Shown: positions 1 through 7,715 of the stretch, piece after piece
How positions within the stretch are numbered: position 1 is the first letter of the stretch
How the letters are laid out: each line of letters begins with the position of its first letter
From: Clostridia bacterium
Lineage (GTDB): Bacteria; Bacillota; Clostridia; Christensenellales; CAG-138
DNA length: 44,989 bases
Assembly (NCBI GenBank): GCA_017451295.1
Contig: JAFSPW010000053.1
Location: forward strand, 1 to 44,989
Direction of reading: 5' to 3'
Program-made: the position numbers and the translations under genes
Notes under the pieces: model-generated
Database searches by the model: none
What the model was told of the DNA's origin: nothing
The model's input: the letters and a program-made list of their open reading frames with translations, nothing else

Positions 1-6
1 CTAAAA

Positions 7-31
7 GCCCGGGGCCGTGAGGCACCCGGGC
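7..31. repeat. Nested GC-rich hairpin at the left edge
   Basis: GCCCGGG (7-13) pairs with CCCGGGC (25-31), and inside it GCC-GTGA-GGC forms a second stem. No T-run follows on the plus strand. It may be the transcription end of a gene outside the window or the first unit of the hairpin array beginning just after it. Confidence 0.5.
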
Positions 32-34
32 ATT

Positions 35-245
35 CCTTCATGGAGCGAAGCGAGAAATCATGGCGCAGCCAATTCATGGGCGGCAGCCCAATTCATGGCG
101 TAAGCCAATTCATTGAATGATTTGCACCTAACGGTGCGTGAATTGCCCTGCGGGCATGAAATGAACCTTCGGTTCGTGAATTGACGGCTGACGCCGTCGT
201 GAATGGCCGCCGATGGCGGCATTGCGGCCCCCTCACACGGGGGCC
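35..245. repeat. Mini-hairpin array, linker AATTCAT / GTGAATT
   Basis: A series of short perfect hairpins is joined by a conserved linker. In the left half the linker is AATTCAT (71-77, 90-96, 107-113; variants CCTTCAT 35-41 and AAATCAT 55-61). It separates stems GGC-GCA-GCC, GGGC-GGCA-GCCC and GGC-GTAA-GCC. After a central stretch (114-123) the linker appears in the opposite orientation as GTGAATT (138-144, 176-182; variants 156-163 and 199-205). Here it separates GCACC/GGTGC, GCCC/GGGC, GAACC/GGTTC, GACGGC/GCCGTC and GCCGCC/GGCGGC. The last unit is GGCCCCC-TCACAC-GGGGGCC (226-245). Stems and loops differ from unit to unit while both arms stay complementary. No coding potential is evident. 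The function is unknown. Confidence 0.85.
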
Positions 246-327
246 GTAAATATGAACAAATTATCGGAAACCAGAGAGGTGGTTTAGAGATATGATGGCC
301 TCGGTCCCAAGGGAAAGGAGGCGCGAT

Positions 328-729
328 ATGGGAAGGCGAAGCAAGGCATGGCTGCAGAAGGCCGCAGAGGGGTATTTTGCCCAATGCGACGGCACCAGGG
401 AACGGGTGCCGCAAAAGGGCGGCGGGTTCTTGGAGAGACAGACCCCCTACACCCTCTACGGGTTTTGCCTGGCGCTGGACATGACCCCCCGGCAGGCGCT
501 GCAAATGGCCCGGCAGCCGGAGAAAGAAACGGGGGAGGCGGCGCTTGTGCAGCGGGGGATAATCCGCATCGCCGCCTATCTGCAGGAGCATGCCCTGCTC
601 GGGGAGCTGAACGCCACCGTGGCCCAGGGGGCCATCAAGGAGCTGGGGCTGCTGGAGGAGGGGGAGGAGCAGCAGCCACAGGCTTTGCAGGTGGTGCTCG
701 ATGCAGCCGGGGAGGTCTGGAGCCGATGA
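328..729 (+). CDS. Phage terminase small subunit (putative)
   Basis: This 133-residue protein is the likely DNA-recognition subunit of the packaging motor. The start at 328 is chosen because AAAGGAGG (314-321) lies 6 bases upstream; the longer reading from 292 has no such site. The N-terminal part (residues about 1-60, with Tyr-Thr-Leu-Tyr-Gly-Phe and a helix-turn-helix-like Met-Thr-Pro-Arg-Gln-Ala stretch) and the helical C-terminal half (about 70-115) fit small terminases of Firmicute phages. The main support is position: its stop overlaps the start of the large terminase by ATGA (726-729), the usual order. Sequence-level recognition is moderate only. No clear sigma-A promoter was found between the hairpin array and this gene. 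Confidence 0.7.
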   Translation: MGRRSKAWLQKAAEGYFAQCDGTRERVPQKGGGFLERQTPYTLYGFCLALDMTPRQALQMARQPEKETGEAALVQRGIIRIAAYLQEHALLGELNATVAQGAIKELGLLEEGEEQQPQALQVVLDAAGEVWSR

Positions 730-2060
730 AGACGCTGCATCTATCCGGAACCCCCAACCCCAAGCAGCAGGCCTTCTTCCTCTCCACCGCCCCCCACACC
801 GCCTACGGGGGCGCCCGGGGCGGGGGCAAGAGCTGGGCCATGCGGCGAAAGCTCGTGCTGCTGGCGCTTCGGTATCCGGGGCTAAATGAGCTGCTCCTTC
901 GCCGGACGCTGCCGGAGCTGCAGGAGAACCACGTGCTGCCGCTGCTAAAGGAGCTGAGCGGCTGCATCAGCTACCACCAGACCCAGCGGTGCTTCACCTT
1001 CCCCAACGGGTCAAGAATCAAGCTGGGCTACTGCGACAAGGAGGCGGACGTGTTCCAGTATCAGGGCCAGGAGTACGACGTCATCGGCATGGAGGAGGCC
1101 ACCCACTTCACCGAAAGCCAGATGCAGTTTCTGACCACCTGTAACCGGAGCACCCGGGGAGACTTTGCGCCCCGCATGTACTACACCTGCAACCCGGGCG
1201 GCCCGGGCCACGAGTGGGTGAAGCGGCTGTTCATCGACCGGCGCTACGGCCCGGGGGAGCGGGCGGAGGACTACGCCTTCATTCCCGCAAGGCTCACGGA
1301 CAACCGGGTGCTCATGGACCGGGACCCGGGGTACTACCAAAAGCTCCTGCGGCTGCCGGAGCACCTGAAGCGGGCGTACCTGGATGGGGACTGGGACGTG
1401 CTGTCGGGCCGGTACTTCCCGGAGTTCTCGCAAAGGCTGCATGTGAAGGCGCCCTTTGCCATCCCGACCTGGTGGCGCCGGTTCCGGGCCATGGACTGGG
1501 GCTACAACGACCCCTGCTGCGTGCTGTGGCTGGCGGTGAGCCCGGAGGGGCAGATCATCGTGTACCGGGAGCTGTATGTGCGCCAGATGCTCTCGAGCCA
1601 GGTGGCCAAAAAGGTGCGGGAGCTGACGGGGGGCGAGAAGATGGCCTATACCGTCGCGAGCCCCGATGCCTGGCAGCAGCGGGGGCTTCCCGGGGCGGAG
1701 GGGGACTGCATCGCCGATGTGTTCCAGAAAAACGGCGTGCCCCTTATCCCGGCGGACAACCGGCGCATCCACGGCTGGCAGCGGCTCAGGGAGTGCCTGG
1801 CCCCCGGGGCGGACGGGGCGCCGGGGCTGGTCATCTTCGAGGGCTGCAAGGAGCTTATCCGGACGCTGCCGCTTTTGACCTACGACGAGCGCGACCATGA
1901 GGATGTGAGCGACCGGTGTGAAGACCACGCCCCCGAGGCCCTGCGCTACGGGGTGATGAGCCGGCACCCCAAGGCCCAGCCGCCTGCCGAAAAGCCCCGG
2001 CCCGGCTACGACCCCTTTTTTGGACCGGCCCCCCAAAGAGGCGGCTTTGCCAGCCTTTGA
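726..2060 (+). CDS. Phage terminase large subunit (TerL)
   Basis: This 444-residue DNA-packaging ATPase/nuclease has both domains intact. The ATPase domain carries a Walker A motif Gly-Gly-Ala-Arg-Gly-Gly-Gly-Lys-Ser with Lys35 and a Walker B-like hydrophobic stretch ending Gly-Met-Glu-Glu-Ala. The nuclease domain shows the three expected acidic positions: Asp257 in Ala-Met-Asp-Trp-Gly-Tyr, Asp314 in Ser-Pro-Asp-Ala, and Asp400 in Glu-Asp-His-Ala-Pro-Glu-Ala-Leu. It would cut and thread DNA into a procapsid through the portal encoded next. The start at 726 overlaps the small terminase stop, so translation is probably coupled. Nothing indicates decay: no frameshift, full length, all catalytic residues visible. 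Confidence 0.95.
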   Translation: MKTLHLSGTPNPKQQAFFLSTAPHTAYGGARGGGKSWAMRRKLVLLALRYPGLNELLLRRTLPELQENHVLPLLKELSGCISYHQTQRCFTFPNGSRIKLGYCDKEADVFQYQGQEYDVIGMEEATHFTESQMQFLTTCNRSTRGDFAPRMYYTCNPGGPGHEWVKRLFIDRRYGPGERAEDYAFIPARLTDNRVLMDRDPGYYQKLLRLPEHLKRAYLDGDWDVLSGRYFPEFSQRLHVKAPFAIPTWWRRFRAMDWGYNDPCCVLWLAVSPEGQIIVYRELYVRQMLSSQVAKKVRELTGGEKMAYTVASPDAWQQRGLPGAEGDCIADVFQKNGVPLIPADNRRIHGWQRLRECLAPGADGAPGLVIFEGCKELIRTLPLLTYDERDHEDVSDRCEDHAPEALRYGVMSRHPKAQPPAEKPRPGYDPFFGPAPQRGGFASL

Positions 2061-2085
2061 CCAACTTTGAGAAAGGAAGAAGACA

Positions 2086-3663
2086 ATGGAAGCAAACAAA
2101 ACGGATGCCGCCCAGCGGCTCAAAGACCGGGCATACGGGCTGTTCGACGAGTTTCGCAACGCCTATCGGCAGGAGTGGCTGCGGCTGGAGAACAACGAGC
2201 GGATGTACCGGGGGGACCACTGGTACGACGTGCCCCTGACGGATGTGAACGAGCCCAGGCCCGTGACCCCGGTGATTCAGTCCACGGTGGAGAATGTGAG
2301 CGCAGAGCTCATGGACCAGCTGCCCGAGGCCATCATCCGGCCCGAGGGGGCGGCCAATCCCCGCACCGCCAAGGTGGTGGAGGCCCTTATCCGCCGGAAC
2401 CACGACACCGGCGGCTATGCGGTGGAGTATCAGAAGCTGATTCACGATCTGCTGGTGGGGGGCTACTGCGTGCAGGAGGTGGGCTATGACCCGGCGGCCA
2501 ACATGGGCCTGGGCGGCGCCTTCCTTCGGTATGTGGACGACAGGAGCATCCTCTTTGACCCCCTGAGCACGGACATACAGGAGGGGCGGGCGGTGTTCAA
2601 GATGAGTCTGAAGACCCGGCAATGGCTCATGGACCGATACCCGGACAAGTATCCCCTCATCGGGGACGACCCCTATGCCGCCGCCGATGCGCCCCGGGAC
2701 GAGGTAATCCAGGGGGACAGGCGGGACTGCCTGCTGCTGCTGGAATACTGGTGGAAGACCCCCACGGACCGGGAGGGCATCTTCGCCGTCCACATGGCCC
2801 TGCTGTGCGGCGGGGTGGTGCTGGAGGACAGCCGAGACGTAAAGCCACAGGGTTACTTTGCCCACGGGCAATACCCCTTTATCTTGACCCCGCTGTATGC
2901 CCGCAAGGGCAGCGCCCTGGGCTTTGGCGTGGTGGATTTGTTCGAGAAGCAGCAGCGATACTCCGATAAGCTGGACCAAATCGTGCTCAAGAACGCCTTC
3001 ATGGCCAGCCACAACAAGCTCCTTGTGACGGAGGCGTCCGGCTTTGACGAGGAGGACTTGAAGGACTGGTCCAAGGAGGTCCACCGGGGGGAGAGCCTGA
3101 ACGGCATCACCTGGTTTTCTACGCCCCCCTTGCCTGCCTACATCCTTTCCTATGTGGACAAAATCCGCAAGGACATCAAGGAGGAGAGCGGCGCCAACGA
3201 GTCCTCCCGGGGGAATGTGAGCTACGGCGTCACCGCCGCCAGCGCCATCGAGGCGCTGCAGCAGGCCAGCAACAAGCGGGCCAGAATGGCCTCCGCCCGG
3301 CTTCACGAAGCCTTCCGCCAGGCGGTCGGTATGGAGATAGAGGTGGAGCGGGAGTTCAACTTCTATCTGCGGCCCGTCATCATCGAGGAGGACGGGGAAC
3401 AGAAGCAGGTGCTCTTTGACAGCGCCATGCTGACACAAAGCACGCCCAACGGTCAGGGCCTGCCCATGGAGTTTTATATCTCTGTGAAGGCAGCCAAACA
3501 CACACCCTTTACGGCAGCCGCCCAAAATGAGCTGATGTTGCAGCTGATACAGGCAGGGGTCCTGGCGCCGGAGGATGCGGTGGAGCTGATGATCTTCGAG
3601 GGATCGGAGCAAGTGCTCAAGAAGATGGCCCAGGCCCGGACCAGACAGGCAACCCAATCATAA
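2086..3663 (+). CDS. Phage portal protein
   Basis: This 525-residue protein would form the dodecameric ring at one capsid vertex through which DNA enters. The N-terminal region (residues about 20-110, with Asn-Asn-Glu-Arg-Met-Tyr-Arg-Gly-Asp and Pro-Val-Ile-Gln-Ser-Thr-Val-Glu) and the long helical region around 390-430 (Ala-Ala-Ser-Ala-Ile-Glu-Ala-Leu-Gln-Gln-Ala) match portals of short-tailed phages of the P22-like structural class. The start at 2086 has AAGGA (2073-2077) 8 bases upstream. It follows TerL by 25 bases and precedes the putative scaffold by 17. The order terminase-portal-scaffold-capsid is canonical. Confidence 0.9.
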   Translation: MEANKTDAAQRLKDRAYGLFDEFRNAYRQEWLRLENNERMYRGDHWYDVPLTDVNEPRPVTPVIQSTVENVSAELMDQLPEAIIRPEGAANPRTAKVVEALIRRNHDTGGYAVEYQKLIHDLLVGGYCVQEVGYDPAANMGLGGAFLRYVDDRSILFDPLSTDIQEGRAVFKMSLKTRQWLMDRYPDKYPLIGDDPYAAADAPRDEVIQGDRRDCLLLLEYWWKTPTDREGIFAVHMALLCGGVVLEDSRDVKPQGYFAHGQYPFILTPLYARKGSALGFGVVDLFEKQQRYSDKLDQIVLKNAFMASHNKLLVTEASGFDEEDLKDWSKEVHRGESLNGITWFSTPPLPAYILSYVDKIRKDIKEESGANESSRGNVSYGVTAASAIEALQQASNKRARMASARLHEAFRQAVGMEIEVEREFNFYLRPVIIEEDGEQKQVLFDSAMLTQSTPNGQGLPMEFYISVKAAKHTPFTAAAQNELMLQLIQAGVLAPEDAVELMIFEGSEQVLKKMAQARTRQATQS

Positions 3664-3680
3664 TGCATAAGGAGGAACCC

Positions 3681-4046
3681 ATGAACAAGAAAGTGATGGA
3701 ACAGGAAAACCCCTACGAGGAGATCGGAAAGGAGCTCATTGCCTTAGAGCGGCAGGGAAAGCTGCCGGAGGGCTTTGACCTGGAAGCCGCCTGCGAGGAC
3801 GAAGCCTTCGTACAGCTGCTTTCGGAGCTCGAACCCTACGGCGCCGTGCGGGTCTATGCCGCCGAGCAGGCCGCCAAGGCCGCCAAGGAGGCCGCCAGGG
3901 AGGAGCTGACACAGGAGGCCATGCACCGCAGCCGTCTGCCCAAGAGCACCCGGGGGGAGCAGGCGCTTTCCCCCCAGGAGGACTATGCCCACATGAGCCC
4001 GGAAGCCTTCCGGGCCCTGGAGAACCGTTTGAGAAACCATGCATAA
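3681..4046 (+). CDS. Putative capsid scaffold protein
   Basis: This 121-residue protein is acidic, rich in Ala, Glu and Gln, and probably mostly helical (residues about 60-85 form an Ala-Lys-Glu-rich helix). It has no recognised motif. It sits exactly between portal and major capsid, where head-assembly scaffolds are usually found, and its size and charge suit that role. The start at 3681 follows AAGGAGG (3668-3674). Its own stop codon is part of the next ribosome site (TAAGGAGG), so capsid translation is likely coupled to it. The function is inferred from position and composition. No separate capsid protease is visible. Confidence 0.6.
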   Translation: MNKKVMEQENPYEEIGKELIALERQGKLPEGFDLEAACEDEAFVQLLSELEPYGAVRVYAAEQAAKAAKEAAREELTQEAMHRSRLPKSTRGEQALSPQEDYAHMSPEAFRALENRLRNHA

Positions 4047-4058
4047 GGAGGAGCCAAT

Positions 4059-5267
4059 ATGAATACCACCATTTCTACCGCCAACACCGCCTACTTTAAC
4101 AAGACCTTCTACGATAGAAAGCTGCTCGACACGGCCAAGACCCGTCTGGTCCACGCCAACTTTGGCCAGAAGCGGAGCATCCCCAGGAACAACGGCAAGC
4201 GGGTGGAGTTCCGCAAGTATGACCTGTTCACCCCGGACACGGACAAGCTGACCCTCGTGGAGGGGGTGACGCCTACGGGCCAGAGCCTGACCCAGAGCAA
4301 GGTGGAGGCGGAGGTGAAGCAGTACGGGGCCTATGTGGAAATCTCCGACCTGCTGGATTTAACCGCCTATGACTCCGTCATCGCCGACTCTGCGGAGCTG
4401 CTCGGAGAACAGCTGGGCACCGTGGTGGAGTGGGTCACAAGGGACGCCATGTGTGAGACGACCAACGTTCAGTATGCGGGGGATGCCCAGCAGCGCAGCG
4501 AGCTCACCGGCAGCCACAAGCTCACCGTGGAGGAGATTCGCAAGGCCGTCCGCACCCTGAAGAAGAACAAGGCCCGGCCCTTCACCTCTGCCATGGACGG
4601 CTCCAATCGAAAGCCTCACTTTGTGTGCATCTGCTCCCCGGACGCCACCTATGACCTGCAGAGCGACAGCCTCTGGCAGGATGTGAGCAAGTACAGCAAC
4701 GCGGAGCAGATCTATTCCGGGGAGATTGGGCGGCTCTTTGGCGTGGTCTTTGTGGAGGCCACGGAGGCCAAGGTCTATCACCAGACCCTGCTCAACAAGA
4801 CCGTGACCAACTCTTCCGGCGCCACCTTCATGCTCAGCAACCGGCCCGGCGCCGAGGCGGAAGCGTATCTTAGCACCGGCGGCAACAAGATCTGGGTGGG
4901 GGATACAGAGTACACCCTGGCGGCTACCGGCTCCTATGATGCCACCAACAAGGTGGTGAAGCTGTCCGCCGCCGCCACGCTGACCGGCGGCGCCCCGGTA
5001 TATACCAAGGACGCCGGCGCTCCCGACCCCACCACCAAGGCGGCTCCGGACGTTCACGCCACCCTTATCTTTGGCGCCGATGCCTATGGCATCATCGACG
5101 TGGCCGGGTCCGGCGCCCTGGAGACCATCATCAAGCCCCGGGGCTCTGCCGGCACCACCGATCCCTTGGACCAGCGCTCCACCGTGGGGGCCAAGGTGGC
5201 GGCTTACACGGCAAAGGTGCTAAACCCCCTGTGGCTCGTTAAGATTGAGCACTGCGTGTCCGACTAA
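4059..5267 (+). CDS. Major capsid protein, N4-gp56 family
   Basis: This 402-residue protein is recognised by its N-terminal signature: an Ala/Thr-rich start, Phe-Tyr-Asp-Arg-Lys-Leu-Leu-Asp-Thr-Ala, a Phe-Gly-Gln-Lys-Arg-Ser-Ile-Pro element, a Gly-Lys-Arg-Val-Glu-Phe-Arg-Lys-Tyr strand, and the Leu-Thr-Glu/Glu-Gly-Val-Thr-Pro and Gln-Tyr-Gly-Ala-Tyr-Val elements followed by Leu-Asp-Leu-Thr-Ala-Tyr-Asp. This pattern is typical of the HK97-fold capsid family named after phage N4 gp56, found in many short-tailed phages and prophages of Clostridia. Full length, no disruption. It is preceded by AAGGAGGAG at about 4045-4053. Confidence 0.9.
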   Translation: MNTTISTANTAYFNKTFYDRKLLDTAKTRLVHANFGQKRSIPRNNGKRVEFRKYDLFTPDTDKLTLVEGVTPTGQSLTQSKVEAEVKQYGAYVEISDLLDLTAYDSVIADSAELLGEQLGTVVEWVTRDAMCETTNVQYAGDAQQRSELTGSHKLTVEEIRKAVRTLKKNKARPFTSAMDGSNRKPHFVCICSPDATYDLQSDSLWQDVSKYSNAEQIYSGEIGRLFGVVFVEATEAKVYHQTLLNKTVTNSSGATFMLSNRPGAEAEAYLSTGGNKIWVGDTEYTLAATGSYDATNKVVKLSAAATLTGGAPVYTKDAGAPDPTTKAAPDVHATLIFGADAYGIIDVAGSGALETIIKPRGSAGTTDPLDQRSTVGAKVAAYTAKVLNPLWLVKIEHCVSD

Positions 5268-5288
5268 GGGCACGGGAAGGAGGAACCC

Positions 5289-5507
5289 ATGCAGAAGAAT
5301 GAAGAGACCATCACCATGATTCTGCCCACGCAGGAGGGTCGGTTTGTGGAGGGGGCCATCAACGGCGTCACCTTCCGCATCCCCACCGGGGTGCAGGTAG
5401 AGGTGCCCCTTCGCATCAGCCGCCTGCTGGAGCAGTGCCAACAGGAGCGGCGCCGGAGCCAGGCAGGGCTGCAGGCCTTCACCGCCGCCGGCGGCCGCAG
5501 ACTGTGA
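5289..5507 (+). CDS. Small phage structural-module protein
   Basis: This 72-residue protein is of unknown function. The first half (to about residue 45) alternates polar and hydrophobic residues and suggests a small beta fold (Gly-Arg-Phe-Val-Glu-Gly-Ala-Ile-Asn-Gly-Val). The second half is a basic, Gln/Arg-rich helix. It begins 21 bases after the capsid stop behind AAGGAGGA and ends 7 bases before the connector gene, so it belongs to the same transcription unit. It could be a capsid decoration or head-completion protein; nothing in the sequence decides. Confidence 0.6.
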   Translation: MQKNEETITMILPTQEGRFVEGAINGVTFRIPTGVQVEVPLRISRLLEQCQQERRRSQAGLQAFTAAGGRRL

Positions 5508-5514
5508 GGCAGCT

Positions 5515-6060
5515 ATGCAAGCCCAGGCATTGATGGAAGCGGTGCTGCAGCGGCTGGATCGGCCCACGGACAGCGCCACCCTGGAGCAGTACCGGGATAG
5601 GCTTCTGAGCTACATCAACGAGTGTGCGCTGGATTTAGCCGGGGCCATCCGCCCCTGGCGGCGGGACGAGCTAAGCATGCACCAGGGGAAGGTGGAGCTA
5701 AGCGGTCTGCCCTATAGATGCGGCAAGGTGCTCTCTGCTAGGATAGACGGTCAGCGGCGGGTGTTCTACTATGGCCCCACCTCAAGCACCATCCATTTCC
5801 CGGGCCTTGCGGAGGGGACGGTGGAGGTGACCTACTGGTATGTGCCCGCACCGCTACGGGAGCTGACGGACGAGCTGCAGCTGCCCGAGGAGTGCCGGGA
5901 GGCCGTCATCAGCTACGCCGTGGCCAAGGAGCGGGCCAGGTTCGATACCGCCAGCCAGAATGCGGCCCGGCTGGAGCTGATGCTCTACGGCCAGCAGAAG
6001 GGGAAGCTCAGGCATCTGCTGCCGGATGCGGAGAACCTGGTCATCTATAACAAATACTAA
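5515..6060 (+). CDS. Phage head-tail connector / adaptor-like protein
   Basis: This 181-residue protein combines an N-terminal helical part (residues about 1-50), a central beta stretch (about 55-105, with Gly-Thr-Val-Glu-Val-Thr-Tyr-Trp-Tyr-Val-Pro) and a C-terminal helical pair with Pro-Glu-Glu-Cys-Arg-Glu-Ala-Val-Ile-Ser-Tyr-Ala-Val-Ala. This layout is common in adaptor proteins below the portal of short-tailed phages, where a Leu-Pro-Glu-Glu...Ala-Val-Ile/Leu-Tyr-Ala helix recurs. Only a weak GAGG (5506-5509) precedes the ATG at 5515, overlapping the previous stop, so translation is probably coupled. The assignment rests on position and fold-like pattern rather than a diagnostic motif. 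Confidence 0.65.
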   Translation: MQAQALMEAVLQRLDRPTDSATLEQYRDRLLSYINECALDLAGAIRPWRRDELSMHQGKVELSGLPYRCGKVLSARIDGQRRVFYYGPTSSTIHFPGLAEGTVEVTYWYVPAPLRELTDELQLPEECREAVISYAVAKERARFDTASQNAARLELMLYGQQKGKLRHLLPDAENLVIYNKY

Positions 6061-6073
6061 AGGAGGAAGCCCA

Positions 6074-7507
6074 ATGGCATTGCAGCGCATATATCTCAAC
6101 GATTTTGCCGGCGTGCGGCAGGGGGTCTGCGGCGGCAGCGACCCCCTGCATTGGGCCCTGGATGCCCAGAATGTGAGCACCCAGGGCGGGTGCCTGCGGC
6201 GGGCCAAGGGGTACACGCCCCTGCTGCCCCCCATGATAGGGGACAAGGGGAAGCTAAGGCGCCTGTTCGTCTGGCCCCAGGGCGATGGATCGGTGGACTG
6301 CCTGGTGGCCCGGCAGGATTCCCTGTTCCGGTACGATGCCGCCACGGGAAGCTGGATAGACCTGCACCACTACGCCCAGGACCGGCAGACCGATGCCTTC
6401 GATTTTCTGAAGGTGAAGATAGGCAGCACGGAAACGGTGCTCGTGGGCAACGGCCTCGAAAGCATTCTCAAGTGGCCCGGAGGCAGCGGGAGCGTGAGCC
6501 CCTTTGGCTCGGCCCAACAGCAGTCGGACAAGGCGGTGAACTTCGTGGAGCTGTACTTCAATCGCCTCTTTGCCGCCGGAGACGGGGAGCACCCGGCCCG
6601 GCTCTATTGGAGCAAGGCCCCCGGAGGAGAGCGGACCATCGAGGACTGGTCCGCCGACGAGGACAGCGAGAACGTGTCCGGGGGGCATGTGGAGGTGGGC
6701 ACGGACTCGGACCCCATTACGGGGCTGTTCGCCCTTTCCAACCAGCTGCTCATCTTCAAGAAGGACCGGCTCTACCGGCTGCTGGGAGACCGACCGTCGA
6801 ACTTTCGCATCGTGCCCGTGGAGGCGGCCTTGCACCAGCCGGTGCATACGGCCTGCGTGGGCTACGGGGACAGGCTCTTCTTTTTGACGGACAGGGGCCT
6901 GTACTACTTTGACGGGCAGACCGTGAACCGGCCGCCCCACGGGGCGGACCTGCTGCCGCTGCTTGGGACGGTGGACTTCTCCCAGGCCGTTTCCGCAGCC
7001 TGCGGGGACACCCTATACTTTGCCGTGAAGGAGGACCCAGGCAGCAGGCACAACGACCTGGTCATCGAGTATGACGTGCTCAGGGACTGCTTCCTGCTGC
7101 GGCGGGGGCTGCAGGTGGTGGATCTGTACGGCTGCTACGGCAAGCTGTACCTGCTTAGCGGCAAGGGCGAGGTGGCCCTGTTCAACGAGGGCGACACCTA
7201 CGGCGGCGACCCCATAGAGGCCTATTGGCTGGCCCCCTGGCTGACGGGTGCCTCCCTGCTGACGGACAAGCAGGCGGTGGAGGCGGCCGTGGTGGGCCAG
7301 GGCGGGCCGGTGACGGTGAGCCTTTGGGGAGAGGACGGTGCCCAGGGCGGCACGGGGGTGCTGCTCGGAGAGGGGGTTCCCCGGGAGTTTTTGCTCAGGG
7401 CCGGGGGACGGCGGCTGCGGTTCAAACTGGAAAATGAGCAGGGCAGCGACTTTAGTATCACCGGCGGCGTGGAGCTGCTGATAGACGAGCAGCGGCGGGT
7501 GCTGTAG
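6074..7507 (+). CDS. Phage tail/stopper propeller-like protein
   Basis: This 477-residue protein is rich in Gly, Trp/Tyr and short beta repeats with recurring Leu-Phe/Leu-Tyr-Arg-Leu elements (Arg-Leu-Phe-Val-Trp, Asp-Arg-Leu-Tyr-Arg-Leu-Leu, Asp-Arg-Leu-Phe-Phe-Leu, Gly-Lys-Leu-Tyr-Leu-Leu). The spacing suggests a beta-propeller of several blades. The N-terminus (Leu-Asn-Asp-Phe-Ala-Gly-Val, then Asp-Ala-Gln-Asn-Val) is like proteins found after the connector in N4-gp56-type clusters. Such proteins form a short tail tube or stopper beneath the neck. The start at 6074 follows AGGAGG (6061-6066). Exact function is inferred. It is the last large structural gene in the cluster. Confidence 0.65.
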   Translation: MALQRIYLNDFAGVRQGVCGGSDPLHWALDAQNVSTQGGCLRRAKGYTPLLPPMIGDKGKLRRLFVWPQGDGSVDCLVARQDSLFRYDAATGSWIDLHHYAQDRQTDAFDFLKVKIGSTETVLVGNGLESILKWPGGSGSVSPFGSAQQQSDKAVNFVELYFNRLFAAGDGEHPARLYWSKAPGGERTIEDWSADEDSENVSGGHVEVGTDSDPITGLFALSNQLLIFKKDRLYRLLGDRPSNFRIVPVEAALHQPVHTACVGYGDRLFFLTDRGLYYFDGQTVNRPPHGADLLPLLGTVDFSQAVSAACGDTLYFAVKEDPGSRHNDLVIEYDVLRDCFLLRRGLQVVDLYGCYGKLYLLSGKGEVALFNEGDTYGGDPIEAYWLAPWLTGASLLTDKQAVEAAVVGQGGPVTVSLWGEDGAQGGTGVLLGEGVPREFLLRAGGRRLRFKLENEQGSDFSITGGVELLIDEQRRVL

Positions 7508-7519
7508 AAAGGAGGCGCC

Positions 7520-7705
7520 ATGAGTTATACGGCCACAGGGGTTCAGGCCCTGTTCCCGGTGTATCTGGAGCGGATGGGGCGGCAGGAGGCGGCGGATGCC
7601 GTCAACAGCCGCATCGCCCAGAACGAGAACAACCTGAATCAGAACCTGACCATTCTGTATGAAAAGCTGCTGGAGCTGGAACAAGCCCTGGCCCGGCAGG
7701 AATAA
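7520..7705 (+). CDS. Small helical protein of the phage module
   Basis: This 61-residue protein has an excellent ribosome site (AAAGGAGG, 7508-7515). After a short N-terminal segment it is one long amphipathic helix (residues about 28-60, Asn-Glu-Asn-Asn-Leu-Asn-Gln-Asn-Leu then Leu-Leu-Glu-Leu-Glu-Gln-Ala-Leu) likely to form a coiled coil. It is not recognised. It lies between the propeller-like protein and the last gene, 10 bases from the latter. Confidence 0.6.
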   Translation: MSYTATGVQALFPVYLERMGRQEAADAVNSRIAQNENNLNQNLTILYEKLLELEQALARQE

Positions 7706-7715
7706 GGAGAGGAAC

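Noticed and set aside
1011..2159. 382-codon minus-strand frame opposite the terminase
   Set aside because: It covers catalytic regions of an intact TerL gene and has no start signals; composition is that of a shadow frame.
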